A stretch of DNA of 64,000 nucleotides from the NCBI RefSeq assembly GCF_002812125.1, contig NZ_NPDQ01000002.1, positions 558,001-622,000 of the forward strand, written 5' to 3'. The notes under the pieces are model-generated. The model had not been told where the DNA came from, ran no database searches, and saw only the letters and a list, made by a program, of their open reading frames with translations. A program made the translations under genes and the position numbers. This DNA is from Leptospira brenneri (GTDB lineage: Bacteria > Spirochaetota > Leptospiria > Leptospirales > Leptospiraceae). This document shows positions 9,395-17,895 of this stretch, in pieces (within the stretch, counting starts at the first letter, position 1; each line of letters begins with the position of its first letter).

Positions 9395-10546
9395 TTGGTA
9401 CCAACTCTCTTTTATCTAGACTCATTATTTGAGTATAGATTACCATCCACACCTCCTAACTTAGATTCCTCCCTTAAACGGAGGAATCGTTGTTTAGAGA
9501 AGATGTTTTTCCCGATTTCTCGTGAAGAGGATTTTATCCTTGTGGAAGAGTTACCGAGTGAAGAACTCTATTCTCATTGGAAAGATTCTGGTTTTACTCC
9601 TGGCACCCCTCATTTAGAAGGAGGATTACTTGGTGAGGTAAATTTGCTAGAATGGGGGTGTCGAAACGAATGGTATGAAGGTAGGCTTGTAGAAGATCCC
9701 ATTCGCACAGAAACCTCGCGTTATCTCAATTCCAAAATCACCCAACTAGATTTTCGTAAAAACCATTCCCCACTTCCTGCAAAAGTAATTTCTTCCGAAG
9801 AACATTTGTTCGCTGAATTAGAAGAGGTGAAACTCCCCATCGTTCTTAAAAGTGAATTCGGGTTAGCAGGCAGAAATCATATTATTTTTAAGTCTCCTTC
9901 TGATTCTTGGAAAATGTCACAAGTAAACAAACGCCTGTTTGGTTTTCCTGTGGTTGCTGAGTCTTGGGTGGGAGAAGAGCGGTTTTTTGATTTTTCTACA
10001 CTTTGGGATGTAAATGATGGAGAATTTTTTTATCTAACATCAACCGCCATGTTGGTAGACAAAGAAGGTGTATTTCGAGGGATTCGTATTGGTGGGAGTG
10101 AACTTACCTTTGCGGCTCACTTTTTACCACCTGTGATGGATTTAGTCAGAGATACAAAAGGATTTATCCCTAAGGAATACTCCGGCCCATGTGCGATTGA
10201 TGGGTTTTTATTCCGGGAAGAGGGAAGGTTACAAATCCAACCAGTATCTGAGTTTAATTTTCGTTATTCGATTGGACGTATTCTTTGGGAAGTTCGTAAA
10301 AAAAGAAATCCGAAGCCCGAAGTTGTATCTGGGATTTTAATTTTGCCTTATCCAAAACAAGGTTCCCTTGAGGAATGGTCTACAATCAAACGATTGGAAA
10401 AAGAATTAGAAATAAGTTTAATTCTTTTAACGCCCGTTAGAGATCTTTCAGGAAAACCATACCAAAATGCGGTTGTTTATTTTGAAACCAAGGAGGAAAA
10501 TGAACCTTCCGTGGTGGAATCCATCTGGCAATCTTGGATGGATTAA
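9395..10546 (+). CDS. ATP-grasp-like protein coupled to the DegT-like gene
   Basis: 383 residues beginning at TTG directly after the TGA of the preceding gene, a sign of translational coupling. ATP-grasp features are visible by eye. There is a nucleotide-binding strand-loop LPIVLKSEFGLAGRNHIIF at about 148-166, then VAESWVGEERFFDFS (the hinge/adenine region). Last comes GPCAIDGFLFREEGRLQIQ followed by SEFNFRYS, which matches the family's magnesium-binding D...E-x-N pattern. Such enzymes join a carboxylate to an amine or thiol through an acyl phosphate. The substrate is not evident. With the catalytically altered DegT protein it forms a self-contained two-gene unit, so the two products probably act together. 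A rho-dependent or later end is likely, as no hairpin follows. Confidence 0.6.
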   Translation: MVPTLFYLDSLFEYRLPSTPPNLDSSLKRRNRCLEKMFFPISREEDFILVEELPSEELYSHWKDSGFTPGTPHLEGGLLGEVNLLEWGCRNEWYEGRLVEDPIRTETSRYLNSKITQLDFRKNHSPLPAKVISSEEHLFAELEEVKLPIVLKSEFGLAGRNHIIFKSPSDSWKMSQVNKRLFGFPVVAESWVGEERFFDFSTLWDVNDGEFFYLTSTAMLVDKEGVFRGIRIGGSELTFAAHFLPPVMDLVRDTKGFIPKEYSGPCAIDGFLFREEGRLQIQPVSEFNFRYSIGRILWEVRKKRNPKPEVVSGILILPYPKQGSLEEWSTIKRLEKELEISLILLTPVRDLSGKPYQNAVVYFETKEENEPSVVESIWQSWMD

Positions 10547-10595
10547 TCTTTCGATAATAAGATCATGAATGTTACGTCTGTTGGAGGTGAATTCA

Positions 10596-10919
10596 ATGAA
10601 TGAAGGATGGGAATACTACACAGTTTATAGCACTTATGCAACAGAAGATGAGGCAAAGAAAATTGCCAAACAAGTTGTAATCGAAAGATTGGCTGCCTGT
10701 GCCAACGTCATCAAAGGGATGGAATCTATTTACATTTGGAAAGAAACAATAGAAGAGTCTATGGAAACTGTTTGTTTATTTAAAACCACAAAGGAGAAAC
10801 TGGACCATTTAATGCAGAGAATCAAAGAATTACATTCTTATGAAACTCCCTGCATCGTTGTTTGGCCCATTGTAACTGCAGATTCTGACTATTTGGATTG
10901 GTTACGAAATTCTTTATAG
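10596..10919 (+). CDS. cutA: Divalent cation tolerance protein CutA
   Basis: Small trimeric CutA1 protein of 107 residues, cytoplasmic, linked in other bacteria to copper and divalent metal tolerance, with unclear biochemical action. The family core ERLAACANVIKGMESIYIW is intact, followed by the FKTTKEKLDHLM segment and HSYETPCIVVWPI, and a C-terminal YLDWL. The start at 10596 is chosen because GGAGG lies 6 bases upstream; the in-frame ATG at 10569 would add a 9-residue extension absent from the family. Its last 31 bases overlap the 3' end of the GST-like gene on the other strand. Confidence 0.93.
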   Translation: MNEGWEYYTVYSTYATEDEAKKIAKQVVIERLAACANVIKGMESIYIWKETIEESMETVCLFKTTKEKLDHLMQRIKELHSYETPCIVVWPIVTADSDYLDWLRNSL

Positions 10920-11626
10920 AACTCTTTGATTTTATCAAATAAGAGTTCAAATCCTAATTCTTTTCTCCAGGTGAGAAACGCTTCTGGCATTTGAACCGAT
11001 GTAAACCAAGGATAAGCTGGTGATTCCTCAGGTGCGGCGAGCATTCCCATAAGACTAGCGAAAGTCAGATCAACTCTTCCAAAAGATTTTCCATTAAAGT
11101 ATTTTTGATTTTTGTAAACGGCAATTAATTCCTTTGAGCCTTCATCTAGTGCTTGTTTTACGGCCTCAAGGTTTTTAGGTGTGATTTTGTATCTTCTTTT
11201 GAGTGAAAGAGCGATGAGATCAAAATGTTCAGGGGCTGCTACTGAATCTGATGGCGCGGCAGGTTCCAACAAAAAGAGTTTACCTACAATCTCTGGGTAA
11301 TCTAGAATAAAGTGATACAAAAAAGTCTGTAAACTTTTTCCAATCTGAATGTCCACTTTCTCTTCCATCAGTTTTTCCTCAGGGGAAGCCTTGTGGCCAA
11401 AAGCTTTTTCTTCAATGATATCTAAGATATTTCCGGAACCCTGGATGATTCCATTTTCAGTCTCCAAAACTGGCACATACAAATCGTTTACGAGAGGTTT
11501 TAGGGTTTGGATGTGTTCACCGGGAACCATTGGTTTTAGGTTGTAGGGATAATTTGCAAGATCCAGACCCCATCTAGCTTTTTCAGAAAAATGTGAGATG
11601 GGGAAGGTGTATAGGGTTGAACTCAT
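10889..11626 (-). CDS. Glutathione S-transferase family protein
   Basis: 245 residues with a thioredoxin-fold N-terminal domain (YTFPISHFSEKARWGLDLAN, about 6-25). It carries the family's conserved cis-proline context VPVLETENGIIQGSGNILDII at about 51-71, followed by an all-helical C-terminal domain. The position after SHFSEK corresponds to the catalytic Ser/Cys region of bacterial GSTs: a serine but no cysteine is present. Leptospira are not classic glutathione producers, so the natural thiol substrate is uncertain. It stands alone, convergent with cutA and divergent from the peptidase pair. Confidence 0.75.
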   Translation of the reverse strand: MSSTLYTFPISHFSEKARWGLDLANYPYNLKPMVPGEHIQTLKPLVNDLYVPVLETENGIIQGSGNILDIIEEKAFGHKASPEEKLMEEKVDIQIGKSLQTFLYHFILDYPEIVGKLFLLEPAAPSDSVAAPEHFDLIALSLKRRYKITPKNLEAVKQALDEGSKELIAVYKNQKYFNGKSFGRVDLTFASLMGMLAAPEESPAYPWFTSVQMPEAFLTWRKELGFELLFDKIKEFYKEFRNQSK

Positions 11627-11728
11627 TTGTTGAAGTTTGCGGAAAAGAAATCATTCGGCAATCAAGTTTTTTATGATGGAAAATAGATTGTCATCTCTCT
11701 TTCCTTTCGTTATCATGATTCCTGTTTT

Positions 11729-12934
11729 ATGAGATTTGGCATTTTCTTAATTTTTTTATTTTATCCAATTGGATTCTTAATTGCCAAAGAACATTCCGAG
11801 TTTTGTTCCATGGACAGGCTTTGTGTCATTTATATTCAAGATAAAACAGGGGTAGATGTATACTTTCAAAATAAAATTGCCATTGAAGAAACGAACACAA
11901 CTTTATCAGTGAATGCTAGTTATAAAAATATGAAAAGCTCTGTGAAACTTCCATTGGTCACAGTGTTAAGCGGTCCTAAACGAAAAAAACTTTTCCGTTT
12001 AAATGTTAATAAACCCAATAAACGTTGGGTATACCAAATTAAATACAAATGGATTTTGGGGGATTTTTCGGTGACACACAACCCAAAGGCCATCTATGAT
12101 TTACCCTTTGAAAAAGGTCAAAAGGTTCGTATTTACCAAGGTTATAAAGGAACAAAAAGTCATCAAGGTGACAACCGTTATTCAATTGATTTTGGTTTGA
12201 AAGATGGGGATTTGATTACTGCTGCTAGGGATGGGATTGTTGTTGATACAGAAGAAAAAAACAGCGAAGGTGGGTTTGAAATTAAATACATTCACTCAGC
12301 CAATTATGTAAAAATTCTACATGAGGATGGGACAATTGGTCAATATGCTCATCTTCGTTATATGGGTGTTCTTGTTAAACGAGGTCAAAAGGTCCTTTCC
12401 GGAACTCCTATCGGTTATACGGGAAGTACCGGATTCAGCGACGGCCCCCACCTACATTTTGAAGTTTACAAACCCACTTCCGGATTAAGAAAAAAAACAA
12501 TCCCTACGTTGTTTCGTACGGAATCCTCTGAAGCAGAGATCGTTTCGGAAGGACAACTCCATTGGCGACGAGATCCAAGTGAACCCCTGGTCAAAACTGA
12601 TTCAGACGTAGACGAAATTCAAATTTGTGAATCAGTTCAAACTTTGGAGAGGTTGGGGTGTAATCTTACCTCTTTTGCAAAAACAGGACCTATCTATTTT
12701 TATATCCCGCTTTTGAAGCCTTCTCGTTATAAGATACAAATTTCCGTTCGTAAAATTGGCACCTCTATTGTAAAATTGTATAATTGGGAGACAAATCCTG
12801 AATGGTGGGACACGTATTTAGATGTCCAACTTGAGGAATCTGCGGAACCGTTGGAGGGCGATTGGGTCGCAACAGTTTCGATTGATGGGGTCATCCAAAA
12901 AGAATTGTCATTCCAGTTAACGAGTGTAAAGTGA
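11729..12934 (+). CDS. Exported M23 family metallopeptidase, first of a tandem pair
   Basis: 401 residues with a signal peptide (MRFGIFLIFLFYPIGFLIA). After an N-terminal beta-rich region the M23/LytM domain spans about 135-250: first zinc ligands H145 and D154 (HQGDNRYSIDFG), H208 in YAHLR, and the terminal HLH of GPHLHFEV (H241, H243). All ligands are present, so it should be an active zinc peptidase. M23 enzymes cut peptide cross-links of peptidoglycan; some are inactive regulators, but that is not suggested here. The C-terminal 140 residues look like an extra beta domain and contain paired cysteines. The next gene starts inside its stop codon (GTGA) and is a paralogue with the same architecture. 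Confidence 0.85.
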   Translation: MRFGIFLIFLFYPIGFLIAKEHSEFCSMDRLCVIYIQDKTGVDVYFQNKIAIEETNTTLSVNASYKNMKSSVKLPLVTVLSGPKRKKLFRLNVNKPNKRWVYQIKYKWILGDFSVTHNPKAIYDLPFEKGQKVRIYQGYKGTKSHQGDNRYSIDFGLKDGDLITAARDGIVVDTEEKNSEGGFEIKYIHSANYVKILHEDGTIGQYAHLRYMGVLVKRGQKVLSGTPIGYTGSTGFSDGPHLHFEVYKPTSGLRKKTIPTLFRTESSEAEIVSEGQLHWRRDPSEPLVKTDSDVDEIQICESVQTLERLGCNLTSFAKTGPIYFYIPLLKPSRYKIQISVRKIGTSIVKLYNWETNPEWWDTYLDVQLEESAEPLEGDWVATVSIDGVIQKELSFQLTSVK

Positions 12935-14133
12935 TAAGGTTAATATTCTTTGTTTTATATTTTTTTCTCTCTTTTGCTATTTATGCGGAATCTAACGTTA
13001 CCGAAGAATGTAATCAAGAATGGATTTGTTTGATTCAAACAAAGGACGAAGATGGTATTACCCTTTCTATTCGTAATTACAACACCAATCCTCAAGTCAC
13101 AAATTCTGTTTTATTAAATGCAACATTAGTTAATTTTAAAACGGATATAAGTTTTCCATATTATGTAGTGGTAAAAGGTCCTTCTCCTGTTTATATTACT
13201 AAGTTTGTATTAGATGACAAAACCAAAAATGCATTTCATTCCTTTTCTTTTCTTTTTCGACCTGGTGATTGGGATAGTGTACATGATGATTCTGTGAGTT
13301 ACCTTTTACCATTTGCTCGTGGGATTCGTACCAAAGTTGTCCAAGGCTATAATGGATCGGTGACTCATTTTGGTACTTTTGCTCACTCAATTGATTTTGG
13401 ACTTCCTGTTGGAACCCCTGTTCATGCGGCTAGAAAAGGTTATGTCACGGCAACTGAATCCAAATATTCAGAAGGTGGGTTTCGAAAGGAATTATTGTCC
13501 AAGGCTAATTTTATCATCATCCAACATGAAGACGGGACTTTAGGAAATTATGCACACCTAATGAAAAATGGCGTTGTGGTAAAAGTTGGAGATAGCGTAG
13601 AGGCGGGACAGTTAATTGGATATTCAGGTAATACTGGTTATACGCAAGGGCCGCATCTTCATTTTGAGGTTCATAAACCAAATAGACAATTGGATGTGAC
13701 AACGATTCCGACATCATTCAAAACCCAATATTCCGAACGAGATACCTTAAAAGAATATTTTATGTATTGGCATCCAAGACCAGGGATTGACCCGATCAAA
13801 GCTGAAATTTTAGAAGAAGACATCCAGATTTGTAAATTAAGTCCAAAACGGGAAAGGGTGGAATGTGGCAAAACCGCTTTCCAATTGGGAGAAAACTTTC
13901 TTGTCTCTCTTGAGTTTGTAAGACCGGGGAATCAAAAAATTGAGGTAGATATATCGATTGAAGGAAAGTCCTTTGAGCCAATGAAGTTGGACTGGGTTGC
14001 TGAGAAAAATTTGGCCTTTGAGGCCAGGTATGTTTCCATTCCCAATAACCCTAAATTAGTTGGGCGATGGAAGGCGCGAGTGCGGGTGAATGGAGAAGAA
14101 AAAAAGATTCTTTTTTTTGATGTAAAACCATAA
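12931..14133 (+). CDS. Exported M23 family metallopeptidase, second of a tandem pair
   Basis: 400 residues, start GTG overlapping the TGA of its paralogue, so translation is probably coupled. A signal peptide (MIRLIFFVLYFFLSFAIYA) is followed by a diverged N-terminal domain. The M23 domain is at about 136-252 with H146 and D155 (HFGTFAHSIDFG), H209 in YAHLM, and H242/H244 in GPHLHFEV. Both copies keep the C-terminal cysteine pair (DIQIC ... VEC). The two proteins share layout throughout but differ in most positions, so this is an old tandem duplication. A likely role is peptidoglycan remodelling in the periplasm or outer membrane. Confidence 0.85.
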   Translation: MIRLIFFVLYFFLSFAIYAESNVTEECNQEWICLIQTKDEDGITLSIRNYNTNPQVTNSVLLNATLVNFKTDISFPYYVVVKGPSPVYITKFVLDDKTKNAFHSFSFLFRPGDWDSVHDDSVSYLLPFARGIRTKVVQGYNGSVTHFGTFAHSIDFGLPVGTPVHAARKGYVTATESKYSEGGFRKELLSKANFIIIQHEDGTLGNYAHLMKNGVVVKVGDSVEAGQLIGYSGNTGYTQGPHLHFEVHKPNRQLDVTTIPTSFKTQYSERDTLKEYFMYWHPRPGIDPIKAEILEEDIQICKLSPKRERVECGKTAFQLGENFLVSLEFVRPGNQKIEVDISIEGKSFEPMKLDWVAEKNLAFEARYVSIPNNPKLVGRWKARVRVNGEEKKILFFDVKP

Positions 14134-14137
14134 TCGT

Positions 14138-14166
14138 TTGACAAGTAAATGTATGTATAGTAGATT
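14138..14166 (+). promoter_or_regulatory. Candidate promoter 5 bases after the M23 stop codon
   Basis: TTGACA at 14138-14143 is followed after 17 bases by TAGATT (14161-14166), a fair sigma-70-type pair. A transcript from it would start near 14173, meet the terminator at 14204-14229, and could read on into the DUF2237 gene at 14287. It could drive that gene with an attenuating leader or make a short RNA of about 55 bases. Confidence 0.35.
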
Positions 14167-14203
14167 GGCTATAGGCTTTCCAAGACCTTTTGGTCGTTCT
14201 ACT

Positions 14204-14229
14204 GGGGGTGCAAACCCCCTCTTTTTTCT
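14204..14229 (+). terminator. Rho-independent terminator with GCAA tetraloop
   Basis: Stem GGGGGT (14204-14209) and ACCCCC (14214-14219) around a GCAA loop, followed by TCTTTTTTC. A second small hairpin, GACC-TTTT-GGTC, lies just before it at 14184-14195. It can end the M23 pair transcript or the short transcript from 14138. Confidence 0.78.
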
Positions 14230-14286
14230 AACCTAAATTCAGAAACGTCTTCCCAGATTCTGTTCTTTCCCTAGTTTGAGATTCCT

Positions 14287-14667
14287 ATGGAAATGGATGA
14301 ATCTTTAAATGTATTTGGTGGGCCACTGGTTCCTTGCTCTGCCCGGCCTCTCACAGGTTTTTTCCGGGATGGTTGCTGTAATACATCTGATGAAGATCTT
14401 GGATCTCATACAGTATGTGTTCTTGCCACTGAAGAATTTTTAGAGTCCCAAAAACAAAGTGGGAATGATCTCATCACTCCCTGGCCACAGTATGCCTTCC
14501 CCGGTGTAAAACCTGGTGAAAGGTGGTGTCTCTGTGCGTCTAGGTGGTTGGAGGCTTATCGAAATGGGGTAGCTCCCAAAGTTTTTTTGGAATCTACCCA
14601 CAAACGCGCGTTAGAAATCATTCCTTTGGAATTATTGGAACGATTTGCCGTTGAAGAGTTGGGTTAG
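14287..14667 (+). CDS. DUF2237 family protein
   Basis: 126 residues, full family length. It carries the conserved cysteine- and glycine-rich pattern of DUF2237: NVFGGPLVPCS, the TGFFRDGCCNT segment, VCVLATEEFL, GNDLITPWPQYAFPGVKPG and ERWCLCASRW. The four conserved cysteines and one histidine could bind a metal, but the biochemical role of the family is not known. No signal peptide, so probably cytoplasmic. It is a single gene downstream of the terminator and convergent with the phospholipase-like gene (4-base overlap, 14664-14667). Confidence 0.87.
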   Translation: MEMDESLNVFGGPLVPCSARPLTGFFRDGCCNTSDEDLGSHTVCVLATEEFLESQKQSGNDLITPWPQYAFPGVKPGERWCLCASRWLEAYRNGVAPKVFLESTHKRALEIIPLELLERFAVEELG

Positions 14668-15917
14668 TTTGTTTTTAATGCATCCAAATAGGCTCTTGTA
14701 TGTTTGGATGTATTATGGAGTAAACTCCCTAATATTGTATGAATCGGATGTGTTGGTTCATAAAGAGTTTCATATTTTGGAATTTCTAGGTTTTCCAATT
14801 GTTCATCTGTAGGTTCTCCAGCATTATAAGCTTCTTTACAAACATTCTCCCGTAGAAAATCAATTCCTTGCCATTTAGTAGAATTATGATTTGAAAATTC
14901 TGTGATGGAACTTGCAACTGAGTGGTTCCAATTTTTTGTTTCAATCAAATTCCGAATTAGATAATACTGATATTCTTCAATTAGCGTATGCCTTCCCGAA
15001 ACAAAACGGATCATATCTTCTTTTGGTGATTGGTATCCTACAAAAGATACAAGTTGTACGCCAATTTGTTTTGCCGCACTCACTCTTGGTAAAACTGAGG
15101 AATGGTAAGGTTGTGTAAGATCCTGAATGTAATGCAAAGCCCAACCTGCAAAACGATAACCCCAGTAAGGATGGCCTGTTCTAAAAGCTAAATTTGAAAG
15201 TTCAGTGAATTGATGGATACGATATTCAGGATAGGTTTTTTTTAGAAATCCTGCTAAGGCAAAAATAAGACCTGGCTCATAATAAAATCCCATATGAAAT
15301 GGTGCTTGGGATGAAAATTCAACAGCTGGATTCCCAAAGGGTTGGTTTCCAAACCCATAAACTTTTCCAACCTCACTTCCATTATCTTCGAATAGATATA
15401 AATCCAAATCGTAGTCAGGTTCATCCGTTGCGGAAATCAAAACCTCATCGGCTCCAATCATCTGGCCTTCTTGTAAGGCTAAAAAGGTTTCGTTTACTAA
15501 CTTTCCCTTTTCCTTTAAAGTGGTGAGTTCCGCCAAAGGAAGTTTGTTTCCAGTTCTTTTGGGAACTGACTGAATGTATAATGCTGCTTTATGATTTGGG
15601 TTCACCCTAAGGGCTTTATAAAAACTTATGACCAAATCTGCATCTTTAGTTGTTTTAGAGAATTTTAAACTATCAGCTGTTTTTGTTAGGTGTGGAAGTT
15701 GTTTTAGGGACCATTCTTCAGAGATCGTGAGTGTATCCTGAATGGATGATTTTTCTTTAGATAAAAAGGATTTTAGGGATTCTACCTTAACTTTTGGAGT
15801 TTGTTGGTTTTTCCAATGATCTTTTAAAATTAGATAGGTAATTCCTGCATGATTGTTCCATGAGAAAACGGGCATCGCTAAAGTTAAAATAACAATAGAG
15901 GTGATGAATTGTTTCAT
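14664..15917 (-). CDS. Exported zinc-dependent phospholipase C-like protein
   Basis: 417 residues. The chosen start at 15917 gives a signal peptide (MKQFITSIVILTLAMPVFS) directly followed by Trp20. Zinc-dependent phospholipases C and S1/P1 nucleases use the free N-terminal Trp of the mature protein as a zinc ligand, and cleavage here would expose it. The signature H-x3-D-x5-H occurs as H262-YIQ-D266-LTQPY-H272, with the same spacing as H118/D122/H128 of Bacillus PLC. A later GRHTLIEE may give the H-x3-E pair. No sequence annotation beyond this fold assignment is possible; it may act on lipids, nucleic acids or be inactive. It starts 5 bases after the SH3 gene, so the two are co-transcribed. 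Confidence 0.6.
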   Translation of the reverse strand: MKQFITSIVILTLAMPVFSWNNHAGITYLILKDHWKNQQTPKVKVESLKSFLSKEKSSIQDTLTISEEWSLKQLPHLTKTADSLKFSKTTKDADLVISFYKALRVNPNHKAALYIQSVPKRTGNKLPLAELTTLKEKGKLVNETFLALQEGQMIGADEVLISATDEPDYDLDLYLFEDNGSEVGKVYGFGNQPFGNPAVEFSSQAPFHMGFYYEPGLIFALAGFLKKTYPEYRIHQFTELSNLAFRTGHPYWGYRFAGWALHYIQDLTQPYHSSVLPRVSAAKQIGVQLVSFVGYQSPKEDMIRFVSGRHTLIEEYQYYLIRNLIETKNWNHSVASSITEFSNHNSTKWQGIDFLRENVCKEAYNAGEPTDEQLENLEIPKYETLYEPTHPIHTILGSLLHNTSKHTRAYLDALKTN

Positions 15918-15922
15918 AAAAT

Positions 15923-16768
15923 TTATTTTGTATCCTTTTTTTGGAAACTGTTTCCGTCCCAAATATATTCTGTTTTGTAGTATTCGTGAAAGTTAGAGTC
16001 TTCTATGTCGAAACTATGAGTTAACTCTTGGATGGTATTCTTTTTTCCTTTGGTAAGCTGTCTTTGCGTTTTAGGATCTTGCTCTAGTGATTCATTTGGA
16101 AACACTAACCAAGATTCGGCACAGGAAGGTGGATCACAAGCTCCCGGGTTCCAAGAAAACTGTGAGATTAGTTTTTGATCTGGTGAAATCGTAATCAATT
16201 GTTCGTTTGTATAACCATATTCAATTTCAGAAAAAACTAAATATGTTAATGCAAATAGGAATTTTGGACTTGGTGAAAACCGTTCTCTAGGATAAATATT
16301 GTGTTTCCAGGTTTCGTTACTAACTGGTCCCACTTCCCATTGTGCTTGCGAAATGAGTTTGTCTCCTTGGATGAGTTTTAATTCGATCTTTCGAAGTTTG
16401 ACGCCCAAGTTTTTGCATAAGATGGTGTTACCTTCTTCCAAGGGGAAAGAGTAATCGGCAATGAGTCCTCCCCAGATATATCCTATGTCTGTTCCAGACT
16501 TTACTTTATACCAATATTCTTTTACTGAATCTTGTTCTGTGATCTGGTTCGTTTTTGTTAGGATGGTCACTACTGAACCAATGGAAAGTTTCTTTTTAAC
16601 ATTTGCTTTGAGATTGTCTGCTTCTCTTAAATTTACATTATCACCAAATAGTTGATAGGTGGAACCTTCTTGTTTCTCACTTATATAATCATCCCAGTGG
16701 TTTTGTGCAAAGAGAGGAAAAATGGTTAAAAATAAGGGAATGTAGAGTAAAGTTTTATAACCCGACAT
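15923..16768 (-). CDS. Exported protein with bacterial SH3 domain
   Basis: 281 residues from the chosen ATG at 16768, which opens a clean signal peptide (MSGYKTLLYIPLFLTIFPLFA). Longer starts use TTG and precede no signal. An SH3b-type domain occupies about residues 38-105: the YQLFGDNVNLREADNLKANV start, IGSVVTILTK in the middle and the closing GYIWGGLIA. The remaining 170 residues are beta-rich with a paired-cysteine loop (GACDPPSC) and no recognised family. Proteins of this form in Leptospira are often surface or periplasmic and SH3b domains bind cell-wall peptides. It lies just upstream of the PLC-like gene and is likely transcribed with it. Confidence 0.65.
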   Translation of the reverse strand: MSGYKTLLYIPLFLTIFPLFAQNHWDDYISEKQEGSTYQLFGDNVNLREADNLKANVKKKLSIGSVVTILTKTNQITEQDSVKEYWYKVKSGTDIGYIWGGLIADYSFPLEEGNTILCKNLGVKLRKIELKLIQGDKLISQAQWEVGPVSNETWKHNIYPRERFSPSPKFLFALTYLVFSEIEYGYTNEQLITISPDQKLISQFSWNPGACDPPSCAESWLVFPNESLEQDPKTQRQLTKGKKNTIQELTHSFDIEDSNFHEYYKTEYIWDGNSFQKKDTK

Positions 16769-16886
16769 AGTGTAGAAAATAGTGAAGAGAGGATTCAGAG
16801 TCGATCTCTTTTCCAAAGAGAGGGTTTTTTTCTCGGAATGATCAGTCGACAATCATAATGTAGGCTTTCATCGAAAAGGATTTTAA

Positions 16887-17753
16887 ATGATACTCGCAGA
16901 AGTTATAAAACCGTATTCATTGGAGCAAATACGATTGTTAGAAGAAAGGATGAATGCCTATGAAACTTGGGTGTTTGTGCTTGTTTTGCTAGTAGCCGTA
17001 CTTGTCCTAATTTCTGTCATGCAAAGACTGACGATTGCCAAGTTAAAATCTTTGGAACTATTCAAATTAAAATCAAATTCGAAAGATGTAAATGTTTTAA
17101 CGAAACCAGGCTTCGTATCTACGTCTGAAGTTTCACTTCCTGATATCCATACAATCACACAAACTCCAGTTCATTCTGCGATGACCATACAGGGAAAGGA
17201 TTTGCCAAATCCTGGATTAGTGTTTAAGTATCAGGTTCCTTTAAACAAAAACAAAATCATAACCATTGGCCAACGTGAAGGTAATGTCGTCACATTTTCT
17301 ACAGATGTTTTAGACCATCACCTGACTATCGATATTGAAGCATTAGATGTTTCGAATTTAGAAATTTTATCATATAGTTTGGAATTTCGAAGAGAAGGGA
17401 AAGTTTTGATCCAATTACCCGGTGTTAGAGATTTTCGAGAGATGGGTGTAAAAGAAAAAGTATATATTTCTAAGTCTCTTTCTTTTGAAGGTGAAAATTG
17501 TTTTGAAAGTTTTGATACAAATCATCCAATACGGTTTCGGGTTGGAAATCGATTGGGGGCCGATGGGAAATTCAAGGTGGGATATTTTGAATTTCATTTG
17601 TTTAACAAAGATGTTTTTGAAAAAACAAGCAGCGGGAACAAACGTATTGAAAAACATTTTTATCTTAAGTTGTTTAAGATTTCTCCAGGTTATGATACCG
17701 CAAACCAAACCAAAGAGGGGCTTGTGCCGATGCTTACGCGGTTTGGGGGGTAG
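16887..17753 (+). CDS. Hypothetical single-pass membrane protein
   Basis: 288 residues; a family is not recognised. One membrane segment at about residues 28-46 (WVFVLVLLVAVLVLISVM) follows a short N-terminal part, so most of the chain (about 50-288) is on one side, probably the cytoplasm given the positive residues after the segment. That part looks beta-rich with several LTIDIEAL and LEFRREGKV strands and could be a PilZ-like or other small ligand-binding domain, but I see no RxxxR motif that would prove PilZ. The start has AAGGA upstream. Its stop codon is the first base of a dispersed repeat (17754). Confidence 0.55.
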   Translation: MILAEVIKPYSLEQIRLLEERMNAYETWVFVLVLLVAVLVLISVMQRLTIAKLKSLELFKLKSNSKDVNVLTKPGFVSTSEVSLPDIHTITQTPVHSAMTIQGKDLPNPGLVFKYQVPLNKNKIITIGQREGNVVTFSTDVLDHHLTIDIEALDVSNLEILSYSLEFRREGKVLIQLPGVRDFREMGVKEKVYISKSLSFEGENCFESFDTNHPIRFRVGNRLGADGKFKVGYFEFHLFNKDVFEKTSSGNKRIEKHFYLKLFKISPGYDTANQTKEGLVPMLTRFGG

Positions 17754-17895
17754 GGGGTGTTGAGTCTAATCACCCCGCCCTGAATTGGGAGGGGAACTAG
17801 ACCCGCCACCCAATATGCTCCTTCTACCATAATTTCCTCTCCCTGACAGCTCGCTTTCGTAAAATCCAAAATTCTTATCAAATAAGTTTACCTTT
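17754..17895. repeat. Dispersed intergenic repeat, copy 1
   Basis: About 140 bases in the same orientation as copy 2 at 18566-18705. Conserved core 17773-17815 begins CCCCGCCCTGAATT and ends ACCCGCCACCCAATA. It contains an 8-base hairpin CCCCGCCC/GGGAGGGG with one mismatch. A second block at 17866-17895 (about 30 bases with AATTCTTATC and AATAAGTT) is conserved after a variable 50-base spacer. The end of copy 1 supplies the last five codons and stop of the HD-domain gene. Confidence 0.75.

Noticed and set aside
17690..17881. Short frame on the minus strand reading WVAGLVPLPIQGGV
   Set aside because: It lies wholly in the dispersed repeat; such peptides arise whenever the GC-rich core is translated, and no start signal precedes it.
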